This document shows, piece after piece, positions 24,433 through 33,067 of a DNA stretch of 64,000 bases. The first letter of the stretch is position 1. Each line of letters begins with the position of its first letter. Source of the DNA: Olavius algarvensis Delta 4 endosymbiont. Lineage in GTDB: Bacteria > Desulfobacterota > Desulfobacteria > Desulfobacterales > CAJINA01. Position numbers and translations under genes: made by a program. The DNA is taken from assembly GCA_905176665.1 (NCBI GenBank), contig CAJINA010000149.1:231227-295226 (forward strand), written 5' to 3'. The notes below the pieces were generated by a model. The model was not told where the DNA came from. It saw only the letters and a program-made list of their open reading frames with translations, and did no database searches.

Positions 24433-24985
24433 CAGGTTGAAGGTAGAAGGCTGAAGGAGGACCTGGTATCAGGAGTCCGGTGTCAGGAGTCAGAAAGTCC
24501 TCCCCTCCATTGACGGGAGGGGCCGGGGGAGGGTGAACGGCCGAAATAAGACCTTGAGATCGGAAGTCAGACGTCTGAAAAACCAAGGTGTCGGGAGTCA
24601 AAAGTCAAAGGCTCTTTGACAGGATTGCGCCTATGCGGCTTGAAAACATTCTACAGCGATTTACCGGATGAAAACCTGTGAGCGCATCCCGGATGGCCAC
24701 TCTCCAGAGTCCGTTACCGTTGGCAAAGATGTTCAATATAGGCAGATAGCAGTACTGTGGTGGAGATTATTAAAGGCGATATAATGTAATTAGGTGGTCA
24801 CTTTCCGCGAAGCGGATGACACCATTTTCAATCCCATCCGGGGATTGGAAATAGAATTTTAATCATGTTGATCCTGTAGATCCTGTCAAAAAGGTTTTCA
24901 GGTCTTGCATTTCGCAAAGCTCTAATCCGTGAAACCAGTGTAATCCGTGTCAGAAAAGGTTTTGAGGTCTTAAGTTAAGTTAGAA
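24433..24985. repeat. GTCRGG array followed by a composite inverted repeat
   Basis: 24433-24610 carries the degenerate GTCRGG arrays. 24615-24970 is a copy of the composite repeat: TTTGACAGGATTGCGCC at the left and GTAGATCCTGTCAAAAAGG at the right, with GAAAACCTGTGAGCGC in between. No gene is present in these 550 bases. Confidence 0.75.
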
Positions 24986-24997
24986 GGTAGAAGGCGA

Positions 24998-25444
24998 ATG
25001 GAAATACGATACGCAACCTTGGCGGATGCCGATACCATCGCCCGGTTCAACCAGGCCATGGCCCTGGAAACCGAGAACAAGGTGCTGGCTGACGAGGTGA
25101 TCAACGCCGGGGTCGGGGCTTTAATGGAGAACCCCCGCGACGGATTTTATGTCGTGGCCGTGGTGGATGGGGTGCTGGCGGCATCCCTCATGGTCACCAG
25201 CGAGTGGAGTGACTGGCGCAACGGCTTTTTCTGGTGGATTCAGAGCGTTTACGTCGAGCGGGAGTACCGGCGCCGGGGGCTCTATTCGGCCATGTACCGG
25301 TTCGTGAAAAACGAAGCCGCCCAACGGGCAGATGTCTGCGGGTTCCGGCTCTACGTAGAACAGGAGAACATCAGTGCCCAGAATACCTATGAATACCTGG
25401 GGATGAAGCGGACAGCCTATGTCCTGTATGAAGAAGGGATATAA
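24998..25444 (+). CDS. GNAT-family N-acetyltransferase
   Basis: A 148-residue protein with the GNAT fold: MEIRYATLADADTIARF at the start, the acetyl-CoA binding loop VYVEREYRRRGLYSAMYRF (about 86-104, R/Q-x-x-G-x-G/A type) and the C-terminal NTYEYLGMKRTAYVLYEE. It transfers acetyl from acetyl-CoA to an amine of unknown identity. The ribosome site is weak (GAAGGCGA). It stands between repeat blocks, apparently monocistronic. Confidence 0.88.
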   Translation: MEIRYATLADADTIARFNQAMALETENKVLADEVINAGVGALMENPRDGFYVVAVVDGVLAASLMVTSEWSDWRNGFFWWIQSVYVEREYRRRGLYSAMYRFVKNEAAQRADVCGFRLYVEQENISAQNTYEYLGMKRTAYVLYEEGI

Positions 25445-25446
25445 AA

Positions 25447-25630
25447 CCTTAGCATCGTGCGGAGGTGCAAAGGCGCAGAGAAAAACATGAGTTGGCTGGC
25501 TTCGCCAGAAACGTTCAAAACCAGAATATTAATTGAAGTTCCTTGCGCGCTAGCGCAACAAAACTTTGCAGTTGACTTTCTCAGCGCCTTGGCGCCTCTG
25601 CGTGATGATAGGTTTTTGGTTTTGACCTTA
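25447..25630. repeat. CGCAGAG-type palindromic repeat element
   Basis: Arms GGAGGTGCAAAGGCGCAGAG and CTCAGCGCCTTGGCGCCTCTGCG surround two nested hairpins (GGCTGGCTTCGCCAG; TGCGCGCTAGCGCAA). Same family as at 11550, 53655 and 57487. Confidence 0.75.
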
Positions 25631-25689
25631 CCGTGTTTTTATGGTTGTGAGCACTTGCTTTCTATATCTAATCAATAAGGAAAATCGCC

Positions 25690-26139
25690 ATGTTCAAACA
25701 CATCCTTTGCCCCACCGACATGAAAGGCCGGGCCAAACTGGCCCTGAAAAAAGCCACCCAGATCGCCCACCAGTTCGGCGCCAGGATTACCCTGTTGAAT
25801 GTCCACCCCGAATTCATGAACCGGGAAAAGCGGGAAATGCTGCGGATCAGTGTTGAAAAGATGGAGGCCAAATTCCGGCAGATCGCCATTGAATCCAAAG
25901 AGGAGATGCAGGCGATCATCAAGAAACTGCACGCTGAGGATATCGAAGTGGACCACCTGCTGCGCGAAGGCCGGCCGGAGAAAGTCATTGCCACCGTTGC
26001 CGGGGAACTGGAGGTGGACCTGATCGTGATCTGCACCGACGGCCGCGACAACCTCAAGGATTTCGTCACCGGCACCATCACCGAAAACGTAATCAACAGC
26101 CTGGTGTGCCCGGTCCTGGTGATTCCCTGTTCAAAATAG
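25690..26139 (+). CDS. Universal stress protein (UspA family)
   Basis: A 149-residue Usp-fold protein: MFKHILCPTDMKGRAKLALKKA at the N-terminus and DLIVICTDGRDNLKDFVTGTITENVI at 115-140. The usual ATP loop is G-x2-G-x9-G-S/T; here the second Gly is Asn (GRDN), so nucleotide binding is uncertain. The ribosome site AAGGAAAA precedes the ATG. Such proteins help survival under stress or starvation. Monocistronic. Confidence 0.92.
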   Translation: MFKHILCPTDMKGRAKLALKKATQIAHQFGARITLLNVHPEFMNREKREMLRISVEKMEAKFRQIAIESKEEMQAIIKKLHAEDIEVDHLLREGRPEKVIATVAGELEVDLIVICTDGRDNLKDFVTGTITENVINSLVCPVLVIPCSK

Positions 26140-26149
26140 CTGCGGCTAT

Positions 26150-26275
26150 CTGCAGATGTCGGAGATCAGAAGTCTGAGGTCAGTAAGACCAAGATATCCG
26201 ATATCAGACGTCCGAGGCCGGAAAGAACCTAAGATTTCAGATCTCTGATGTCTGACTTCCGACTTCTTGCTTTTC
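26150..26275. repeat. Degenerate GTCTGAGGTC repeat array
   Basis: Units such as GGAGATCAGAAGTCTGAGG switch to the complementary orientation (GACTTCCGACTTCTTGC) between two convergent genes, so the array could form a long hairpin. Confidence 0.6.
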
Positions 26276-26788
26276 CTACCGATTCAATTCCGTCTCCATA
26301 GCATCCTCGACACCCAGGTGATGGGACTGCCAGATGTTGTTTTCATTTGCATATTCGGCCATATTCTTGCTGGTAAGGTGCTGGATCATTGCCATGTCGT
26401 CGGCGGTATCTTCTTCGCGGCCCATTTGGGTCAGCAACGTCACCCGGCTGTGGTAGGCGGCCCCGTATTCCGGGTCGAGTTCGATAGCCCGGGTAAAGTC
26501 CAGCAGGGCCTGTTCGGAATTGCCGCGTTTTTCCTCCACGAGGCCGCGCAGGTGAAAGGCCCGGGCATAGCCCGGATCCAGGTCGATAGCGTGATTGAAA
26601 TCCGCCCGCGCCTCATCCAGCCTGTCCAGCTTCAGATAGGCAGACCCGCGCCCCACGAACGTCAGCTTGAAGCCTTCGTCCACATCGGCGGCTTCCGATA
26701 ATATTTCGATGCTTTTTTCGTAATCGGTGTTGGCGAACGCCATCATGCCCTTGTTAAATAGATAATTTGCTGATGTATTGTTTTCCAT
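26276..26788 (-). CDS. TPR repeat protein
   Basis: A 170-residue protein with at least three tetratricopeptide repeats: ANTDYEKSIEILSEAADVD, LKLDRLDEARADFNHAIDLDPGYA and KRGNSEQALLDFTRAIELDPEYG. TPR proteins serve as scaffolds for protein contacts. No signal peptide or enzymatic domain is present. GAAAGGATAGACCA lies before the ATG. The partner is unknown; neighbours are unrelated. Confidence 0.88.
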   Translation of the reverse strand: MENNTSANYLFNKGMMAFANTDYEKSIEILSEAADVDEGFKLTFVGRGSAYLKLDRLDEARADFNHAIDLDPGYARAFHLRGLVEEKRGNSEQALLDFTRAIELDPEYGAAYHSRVTLLTQMGREEDTADDMAMIQHLTSKNMAEYANENNIWQSHHLGVEDAMETELNR

Positions 26789-27300
26789 TGGTCTATCCTT
26801 TCAAGCCAAGTGCATTGAGCCCTCCGGCTGTTTTTAATGTTTTAGGGCCCCATCCTCCAGAAGAATATTGCAAACAGGGCGCATATTGTCTTAGTGATCC
26901 AATGTTAAACCCTATTTACGGCCTTTCAATGGGGACAGGTTGCGGTCATAGTGGCAGGTGATTCCTGTCATTGCACCCCAATGGCCGCAGCCGCTACGAA
27001 TTCGCTTGGGGGGCGCACCTTGGCAGGGATTGTTCAGTGACGGGCGAAATCACATTAAAGCGTTTTAGGTACAAGTAAGTAGTCAGAACAATATCCTGAT
27101 CATGACACCAAGCCGTCAGGACCCCTTATTTTTGTTCGCCGGTTGGTAGCTTTTGCCTATGAAAGGAACCTCACTTCTCTGGGGTTGCAATAAGAATTCA
27201 AAGACCGATACTAACAGGTAGGTATAAGCACGGGACATTGTGTTTGATGACGTAACGAAAAACGGACCGTAAATACTTAAAGAAACAGGGAAATCACGTT
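26789..27300. other. Intergenic gap of about 510 bases, no recognised feature
   Basis: The gap lies between a leftward TPR gene and a rightward SDR gene, so it must hold both promoters. It has none of the repeat families of the window. A stretch at 26935-26990 (GGCAGGTGATTCCTGTCATTGC and surroundings) could fold, but I cannot assign an RNA family. Confidence 0.45.
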
Positions 27301-28014
27301 ATGAGTGAAAGTAATTATCTGGTCGTGGGCGGTAGCTCCGGTATTGGACTGGAGATTGTAAACCAACTTAGCGGAAGAAGTGACAACGTTACCGTGCTTT
27401 CCAGGAGTCGTGGCCAACTGGCGAACACAGATGGCGTTGAGCACATCGCGCTGGATGTGACCAAAGACGACCTTGATTCAATCAGCCTGCCGGATGTGAT
27501 CGACGGAATGGCTTACTGTCCGGGAACGATTCGGCTCAAACCTTTTCGCCGCCTGGGAAGCGATGATTTGCTGGAGGATTTGCAGGTAAACTACCTGGGT
27601 GCGGTGCGGACTATTCAGGCGTGCTTGACCCGGCTGCGAAAGGCCCCGCAGGGCGGATCCGTTGTCCTGTTTAGCACCGTGGCGGTTCAAACAGGGATGC
27701 CCTTTCATGCCTCGATCGCCGGTGCCAAGGGTGCCGTGGAGGGCCTGACCCGCTCGCTGGCGGCTGAGTTGGCGCCCCACATTCGGTTCAATGCCATCGC
27801 TCCGTCCCTTACCGACACCCCGCTGGCCCAGGACCTGCTGGCCTCGCCCGATAAACAAAAGGCCGCGGCCGAACGACACCCCCTCAAAAGGGTTGGCTCG
27901 CCTGCTGAGGTCGCCCGGCTGGCAGTCGGGCTTCTGTCGGACGACTACGGCTGGATGACCGGTCAGGTAATCGCGATTGACGGCGGAATGGGCTCAGTGC
28001 GGACGTTCCGCTGA
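27301..28014 (+). CDS. Short-chain dehydrogenase/reductase (SDR)
   Basis: A 237-residue classical SDR. The NAD(P) loop GGSSGIGLE (residues 10-18) and the C-terminal IDGGMG are present. The catalytic region has Ser in VLFSTVAVQTG and the expected Tyr position reads FHASIAGAKGAVEGL: the YxxxK motif is replaced by SIAGAK, so Lys remains but the Tyr is missing. Loss of the catalytic Tyr suggests altered or no redox activity. The gene overlaps the end of the convergent gene at 27994-28506 by 21 bases. Confidence 0.88.
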   Translation: MSESNYLVVGGSSGIGLEIVNQLSGRSDNVTVLSRSRGQLANTDGVEHIALDVTKDDLDSISLPDVIDGMAYCPGTIRLKPFRRLGSDDLLEDLQVNYLGAVRTIQACLTRLRKAPQGGSVVLFSTVAVQTGMPFHASIAGAKGAVEGLTRSLAAELAPHIRFNAIAPSLTDTPLAQDLLASPDKQKAAAERHPLKRVGSPAEVARLAVGLLSDDYGWMTGQVIAIDGGMGSVRTFR

Positions 28015-28506
28015 AGCCTCTGGCGCAAACTGCTGCCAGGTGACATCCGCAAGGTCCAGAAGCAGACGGCCCTGGTGATCGATGAAACGCTTATTGCTGT
28101 CCACCGGGAAAGAGATCAGGTCAACCGGCGCCCTGCGGGAGGCGGCTACTGCGGCCTTTTCAACCTGCCTGCCGTAGGGAGACAAGCGAGCGTCCCACTT
28201 GGCGAACGCGAAGTGCGTATAACGGTAGCGGCTGACGAGGGTGCGCATCTTGCGGGCCCCCACTCGCCCGGCTTCACCCCAGAACAGGGGGGTGTCGTCG
28301 CTGTCGAGGGCTACCACATCCGGTTTGTAACGCTTCCCAATGGCGACTTCGATGCGCAGGTTGGGATAGCGCGGTAGATAAAGGGCCCACAGAAAAGCTT
28401 TCATCAGCACATGCTCCGTGCGTTCGATCGGTTTTTTTATGAAAACCGCTTTTTGGCCGTGGGCCAGGAACGTAAACTTGCGGCGTAGATGTAAATCGGA
28501 TGCCAC
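27994..28506 (-). CDS. Conserved hypothetical protein, possible PD-(D/E)XK-like fold
   Basis: The start is GTG at 28506 with AAGGA five bases upstream, giving 170 residues; further in-frame codons upstream lack a ribosome site. The middle reads RIEVAIGKRYKPDVVALDSDDTPLFWGEAGRVGARK, with PD followed by a strand and GEAG. This recalls the PD-(D/E)XK restriction-nuclease-like fold of YaeQ-type proteins, although the final Lys is not at the standard place. It is rich in Arg and Lys. The function is unknown; it is convergent with and overlaps the SDR gene. Confidence 0.65.
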   Translation of the reverse strand: MASDLHLRRKFTFLAHGQKAVFIKKPIERTEHVLMKAFLWALYLPRYPNLRIEVAIGKRYKPDVVALDSDDTPLFWGEAGRVGARKMRTLVSRYRYTHFAFAKWDARLSPYGRQVEKAAVAASRRAPVDLISFPVDSNKRFIDHQGRLLLDLADVTWQQFAPEASAERPH

Positions 28507-28798
28507 GGTAGTCCTTGTAATTTGGTTTAGCTGACCTCTGAACCGCAAGGCGGCGCCCCTTGAGGTCAGCGCTGCTTTTTTGAGAAAGGTTCCCTTTGCA
28601 GTCTGCAATTTGTTTTGCTAATGACATAAACGATAGGGCACCCAGGCTGCTGATGCAAACTGAAAAGCCGCCGAGCGAGGTTCCTTGCAGGCTGAAAAAG
28701 GTCCTTGCGGACCGGAAGCCGATTCCCGGCATGCCCTGCCGCCCCAATGAACCGATACCACCGGGAATGAAGTTTGTCCCGGGAAAGGAGTTTCGCAG

Positions 28799-29224
28799 AT
28801 GAGCACTCCGATGAACGTTTTTGACATATTCGAACACGATGAACATTTTCAGACGATTATGAAACACCTGCTCGAGGCTTCCATGGATACCTCATTCAAT
28901 GGTATCATGATTACCGAGGCCGGACCCGGCTTTCCGATCGTTTACGTGAATCCAGCGCTGGTGGAACTGACCGGCTACGGACCCCATGAACTGGTCGGCC
29001 AGTCGCCGTCCATGCTTCAGGGGCCCAACACAAGCCAGTGGGTGCTCGACCAGCTGAAAGAGCAGATTACCGCCGGCGAGATGTTCCACGGACGCACGTC
29101 CAACTACCGCAAGGATGGCTCCGAATTTATAATGGATTGGCGGATTGTTCCGATCCGTAATGCCGCCGGTGACATCACCCATTACATGGCTATCCAGAGG
29201 GAAGTCGTCACCGATAACGAATGA
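28799..29224 (+). CDS. Stand-alone PAS domain protein, LOV-like without photoactive Cys
   Basis: A 141-residue protein made of one PAS domain. The helix GQSPSMLQGPNTSQ (67-80) aligns with the GRNCRFLQG segment of LOV photoreceptors, but the Cys that forms the flavin adduct is Pro70 here. Other LOV features are kept: IVYVNPALVELTGY, SNYRKDGSEFIMDWRIVPI and HYMAIQREV. A flavin might still bind, but a photocycle of the usual kind is not expected. AAAGGAG precedes the ATG. No output domain is attached; it may act on the oxidoreductase encoded directly downstream. Confidence 0.85.
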   Translation: MSTPMNVFDIFEHDEHFQTIMKHLLEASMDTSFNGIMITEAGPGFPIVYVNPALVELTGYGPHELVGQSPSMLQGPNTSQWVLDQLKEQITAGEMFHGRTSNYRKDGSEFIMDWRIVPIRNAAGDITHYMAIQREVVTDNE

Positions 29225-29329
29225 CCCCGACGGTTTCTGGTAACGGAACAGGAATGCCCGCAAATGGTTGGTTGCGCTCTGGGTCAGACGGGCATTTGTT
29301 TCCAAGCAACGTGCGGTGGGGGGTAGGCC

Positions 29330-31063
29330 CTGAGACCACCTTTCAAATTTGCAGTCGTCGGCAGCGGGCTGACCGGTACGTCCCTGCTGTGCCAGCTTAT
29401 TGACGCCATCACGCAACGGCTTGAGCGCTCGCAGATTGAGCCTCCGGCCCTGGATCTGGCCCTTTTTGAGAAGACTGATGATTTCGGGCCGGGTTTTCCA
29501 CACAACGAAAAAAACCTGCTGCCTTTCCACATTACCAATATGTGCGCCGGAGATATGGGCGTATATGCTGCGCAACCCGGTGATTTCCAGGCCTGGGTCG
29601 ACCAGAATCTTGCATACCTATTGGAGCGCTTTCCGAACTACCCGAAGCAGGTATTTGAACCCCAGCGCGGTCCAGATTCCTGTCGGCATTACCCGCGGGC
29701 CTTTATGGGTGAGTATCTGCGCACCCGTTTTCAAATGGCGGTACACCAGGCCAAGCGTCTGAACCTGACCGTGGCCCGCTACCCCCGGCATGAAATAATC
29801 GATGTCAAACGGTCGGGCCGGGTGGTCCGCCTGACGGCCAACTGTGATAATCTGCAAGGCAGCCTTGTCTATGAGTCGGATGCCGTCCTGCTGGCAACAG
29901 GACACTGGGTAGCAGAAGATCACCGTGAAAACTATTTCGATTCCCCCTGGCCTGCGGCCCGGCTTCTATCCGAAATCCCGGCCGGCGCAACGGTGGCGGT
30001 GATTGGGACGAGTCTCAGTGCTATCGAAACGGCATTGACATTGACCTCAGACGGCCGCTTTAGCGCGTCCCACAGCGGGGAGCTGCAATATATACCTTCT
30101 GGTAGGCCACGCCGCGTGTATCTCTATTCCCGCCGGGGCTTGCTGCCCAAAGTTCGCGGCAAAGTGGGCGCCTATGAAAATCAATACCTGACACCGGCAG
30201 CCTTTGAAAGCCGCCAATCGCCGGACCTTGCCCGCGTGTCCCTGGAGAGAGTCTTTGAATTACTCAACCAGGAACTTGAAGCTGCCTATGGCCGTCCCAT
30301 AGATTGGGAGGCGGTGCTGTCACCCGGTCAGGACCCGCAAACTGTCTTGGCGCATTCCTTGCGCGAAGCTGTTACGGGCGACGAACCTGGAGGGACCGTT
30401 ATCTGGCAGACCGTCCTGAGGCAGATTTTTCCATACATCCGGGACTGGTATGCCCATCTGGCGCCGGTAGACCGTGTGCGTTTCGATCAGGAGTTCACCT
30501 CGGTTTTCTTTACGCATGTGGCCACCCAGCCCCATATCAATGCCGCTAAACTGCTGGCCCTGATGAAAGCCGGGCTCGTGCACGTGGTCAGGCTGGGGCC
30601 GCGCTATCGGTTTTATCACGATGAATCATCTTCCGCCTATCGATTCGATTATACCGATGCCTGGGGACAGCCAACCTCCGATGGGTTCCCTTTTGTGGTA
30701 AATGCACGGGGACAGAACGCTGCAATGGCAACGGACCGTTCTCAGCTGGCCCAGAATTTAATTCGGGCGGGATATGTACGCAGCGGCGGCATGGCTGAGG
30801 CGCCTGAGGACTTGGTACCTAAGTCGGAAGCTGCAAGTGCACGTGCGAAAGAGAGTCGCGCCCATCTTTCCGGCACCCTGCGCATCGACCCCGCAACCGG
30901 CCGCGTGCGATCACTCTCTTCCAAGCAGTCAATTTATGGCGCCGTGTATGCAGTGGGGGCCATGACAAGAGGGCAGATAATCGACGCCAGCATGGCTCAC
31001 AGCCTTTGCCGGTCGACGGACGCCATAAGTAAAGAATTGCTGGATGCCCTGTTGCGGGGTTAA
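29330..31063 (+). CDS. FAD/NAD(P)-binding oxidoreductase (NAD_binding_9 type), uncertain start
   Basis: The Rossmann loop FAVVGSGLTGTSLL near the N-terminus is followed by FGPGFPHNEKNLLPFHITNM, DAVLLATGHW and VAVIGTSLSAIETAL, a two-dinucleotide-domain oxidoreductase of the FAD-NAD(P)-binding family. The first in-frame ATG (29540) lies after the essential FAD loop, so the true start must be earlier. An in-frame TAG at 29324-29326 leaves only CTG at 29330 before the loop, with GGGGGG six bases upstream. I propose CTG initiation (577 residues); a sequencing error in the G-run is the alternative. Substrate is unknown. The neighbouring PAS protein ends 105 bases upstream. Confidence 0.75.
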   Translation: MRPPFKFAVVGSGLTGTSLLCQLIDAITQRLERSQIEPPALDLALFEKTDDFGPGFPHNEKNLLPFHITNMCAGDMGVYAAQPGDFQAWVDQNLAYLLERFPNYPKQVFEPQRGPDSCRHYPRAFMGEYLRTRFQMAVHQAKRLNLTVARYPRHEIIDVKRSGRVVRLTANCDNLQGSLVYESDAVLLATGHWVAEDHRENYFDSPWPAARLLSEIPAGATVAVIGTSLSAIETALTLTSDGRFSASHSGELQYIPSGRPRRVYLYSRRGLLPKVRGKVGAYENQYLTPAAFESRQSPDLARVSLERVFELLNQELEAAYGRPIDWEAVLSPGQDPQTVLAHSLREAVTGDEPGGTVIWQTVLRQIFPYIRDWYAHLAPVDRVRFDQEFTSVFFTHVATQPHINAAKLLALMKAGLVHVVRLGPRYRFYHDESSSAYRFDYTDAWGQPTSDGFPFVVNARGQNAAMATDRSQLAQNLIRAGYVRSGGMAEAPEDLVPKSEAASARAKESRAHLSGTLRIDPATGRVRSLSSKQSIYGAVYAVGAMTRGQIIDASMAHSLCRSTDAISKELLDALLRG

Positions 31064-31091
31064 GGTTGGTTGCACGTCTCCCGCTATTTAT

Positions 31092-32174
31092 CTATTCGGC
31101 TGCACCCCTGGGATTTTCAAACCAGTGCGCTAAAAAGGCGGCCTTTTCCCGGCAGCGGGCCTTGCCCCAGCAGGATTCGACGACCTGGTCCGGTCGGCCG
31201 GCCTCTTCGATGACAACCTGCCAGGGGCGCTGATCGATGACCACATGGAAATAGGTCGCAAAGCTTTCGGCCCAATCTTCCCAGGGGCTTTCGCAGGCGT
31301 ACAGGGTATGGAAATTGGTATGCTTTTCGAGGTTGGTATAAACGGCTGATATTTGGGAAACCTTGAGTTGGGCCTTGTCAAAGGCATAGGCCTTGATTGC
31401 CGTCCGCTCCGGGAAACGAGCATCGAACCGGCTCACGATGGTTTTGCCGGCACCATTTTTCCATGAAAGCTGCGGAAAGCCTGACGACACATCAACCCGC
31501 CGGCCGCCTTGCCACGCCAGCCAGGATGGATGGGCGGACGTAGCCATACCCAGGATGTGACCGATTTCGTGCAGCAGGATGAAGCGAATCGAATTGACAA
31601 TTGTGCTATGGCGCTCTTCTTCGAGAATGGCCCTCACTTTGACACTGCTGCCGGGGCGTGGCCGGAACATGCTGTTGATTTTCCAGCTCGCCCATTCGTT
31701 GGCCCGCTTTTGTTGCAGGACGCCGGCATCGACCACGATGACGCCGTAGTGTTCCTGTTTGTCCGCATTGTACACGACTTCCGAATAGCCTGTTCCCCCC
31801 AGGTGGTTAACGGTGAACAGGCCTATAAACCGGTCTTCCAGGATCCCTTGGATAGCATCCGGCAGCTGCCCCAGGATGGAATCCAGGGCCGCGTTGACCG
31901 CGGGCGGCGGTGTCACCGGTTCCGGTTGTTCCTTGAATCCGTAGAGTCGGTTCTCCAGGCGAATTTTTTCAATTATTTTTTCCGGAGCAGGTTGGATCCG
32001 CTCGGCCAGAGACCGATCGGCCCAAGCCATTCCCCAGAAGTCGATGTCCAGGGTGGCATGGCTGGCTATCTGCTGTTCCAGCCGCTCCCGGTCCACCTTG
32101 GCGCCGCCGGCGAACGCACCGCTCGCCGGACCAGTCAGCAGGAGCACAATTGTCAGCACTCTAAAGAAGTTCAT
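31092..32174 (-). CDS. Secreted zinc metalloprotease-like protein (HExxH)
   Basis: I prefer ATG 32174, which gives a compact signal peptide (MNFFRVLTIVLLLTGPASGAFAGG); an in-frame ATG at 32231 would add 19 residues and neither has a good ribosome site. The product has 360 residues. ILLHEIGHILGM is a gluzincin/metzincin-type HExxHxxG motif binding zinc. A second conserved-looking block is ESPWEDWAESFATYFH, with a possible third ligand. The N-terminal half is of unknown fold. Export to the periplasm or outside is expected. Family not named; the protease role is inferred from the motif. Confidence 0.78.
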   Translation of the reverse strand: MNFFRVLTIVLLLTGPASGAFAGGAKVDRERLEQQIASHATLDIDFWGMAWADRSLAERIQPAPEKIIEKIRLENRLYGFKEQPEPVTPPPAVNAALDSILGQLPDAIQGILEDRFIGLFTVNHLGGTGYSEVVYNADKQEHYGVIVVDAGVLQQKRANEWASWKINSMFRPRPGSSVKVRAILEEERHSTIVNSIRFILLHEIGHILGMATSAHPSWLAWQGGRRVDVSSGFPQLSWKNGAGKTIVSRFDARFPERTAIKAYAFDKAQLKVSQISAVYTNLEKHTNFHTLYACESPWEDWAESFATYFHVVIDQRPWQVVIEEAGRPDQVVESCWGKARCREKAAFLAHWFENPRGAAE

Positions 32175-32421
32175 TGTTGCGGGGTGCATAGTAGGCCATC
32201 GCTGTTTAGCGGTCCGCAGGGGCCCAGTCATCGTTTGAATGTTGCCGCTGCCACGCTGAAAAGGGTTCTATTGACTTATTCACAGTATAAAGATTCACTT
32301 CAAAAACACAACCGTAGTGCCCTCGTTTTTACCGGACACAATCTGTTGTGTATAGTGCACACAGCCGGTTATAGGGGCTTTCCCTGAAGGCTTTACAGGC
32401 ATGATATGTATGATATTTTTC

Positions 32422-32449
32422 TTGACAATCAACATCAGATGGATATTAT
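32422..32449 (+). promoter_or_regulatory. Promoter of the second cold-shock gene
   Basis: TTGACA at 32422-32427, a 16-bp spacer and TATTAT at 32444-32449. It gives a leader of about 118 nt before the csp ATG, typical of cold-shock genes. Confidence 0.75.
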
Positions 32450-32573
32450 GGCCCAACTCAGTAAAAGCCTGCCTCAATGGAGAGACAGGAAAGCTTTTTC
32501 CCGCAGGTGTACCATTTGTCAAAGTGGCGACCCGTAGTAGGAAGATGAGAATTTGTGAAAGGAGGACGTCACA

Positions 32574-32774
32574 ATGGCTAATGGAATTGTAAAGTGGTTT
32601 AACGATGCAAAAGGCTACGGCTTCATCGAGCAGGAAGATGGTGACGATGTATTCGTTCATCACACCGGCATTAATGCAACCGGTTTCAAGTCTCTGAATG
32701 AAGGCGATCGTGTAACTTTCGACATCGAGCAGGGCCAGAAAGGTCTCGCCGCAGTCAACGTTACCGTACAGTAG
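32574..32774 (+). CDS. csp: Cold-shock protein (CspA family), second copy
   Basis: A 66-residue OB-fold RNA chaperone with KGYGFIEQ (RNP1) and VFVHH (RNP2). It matches the product of 15502-15702 at most positions ([14 protein letters not shown] against [14 protein letters not shown]). An excellent ribosome site GAAAGGAGGACGTCAC precedes the ATG. Unlike copy 1, the leader has no obvious complement of the Shine-Dalgarno sequence. A strong terminator follows, so it is monocistronic. Confidence 0.95.
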   Translation: MANGIVKWFNDAKGYGFIEQEDGDDVFVHHTGINATGFKSLNEGDRVTFDIEQGQKGLAAVNVTVQ

Positions 32775-32792
32775 TCACAGACTGGACAATTA

Positions 32793-32832
32793 AAAGGGCA
32801 TTCCGGAATTTCCGGGATGCCCTTTTTCTTTT
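32793..32832 (+). terminator. Rho-independent terminator after csp copy 2
   Basis: GGGCATTCCGGAA and TTCCGGGATGCCC form a long stem followed by TTTTTCTTTT. Confidence 0.9.
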
Positions 32833-32980
32833 AGGTAGAAGGTAGAAGACTGAAGGCTGAAGGAAGACCTGGAATCTGGCGTCAGGTGTCGGAAGATCTT
32901 TCTGATTCCTGACTCCGGATCCCAGACCCCTGACTTTTTAGTCCGACTCCTGACGCCTGATCCTTGACCCCCGGTTTTCC
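32833..32980. repeat. Degenerate repeat array in both orientations
   Basis: AGGTAGAAGGTAGAAG and GGCGTCAGGTGTCGG units are followed by the complementary GATTCCTGACTCCGG units, making an imperfect long inverted repeat just before the metacaspase promoter. Confidence 0.7.
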
Positions 32981-32991
32981 TTCGCCCTGGC

Positions 32992-33019
32992 TTGCAATGT
33001 CCCAGAGGTGCCCTATACT
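32992..33019 (+). promoter_or_regulatory. Promoter of the metacaspase-like gene
   Basis: TTGCAA at 32992-32997, a 16-bp spacer and TATACT at 33014-33019, about 48 bases before the chosen start. Confidence 0.6.
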
Positions 33020-33067
33020 TTAAGGGTAGATCCAGCCGAAAATCTATTGAACATCAGGAGCTTCAGA

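Noticed and set aside
26930..27000. Riboswitch-like fold before the SDR gene
   Set aside because: Some local complementarity exists, but it matches no riboswitch core that I can recognise and it is 300 bases from the start.
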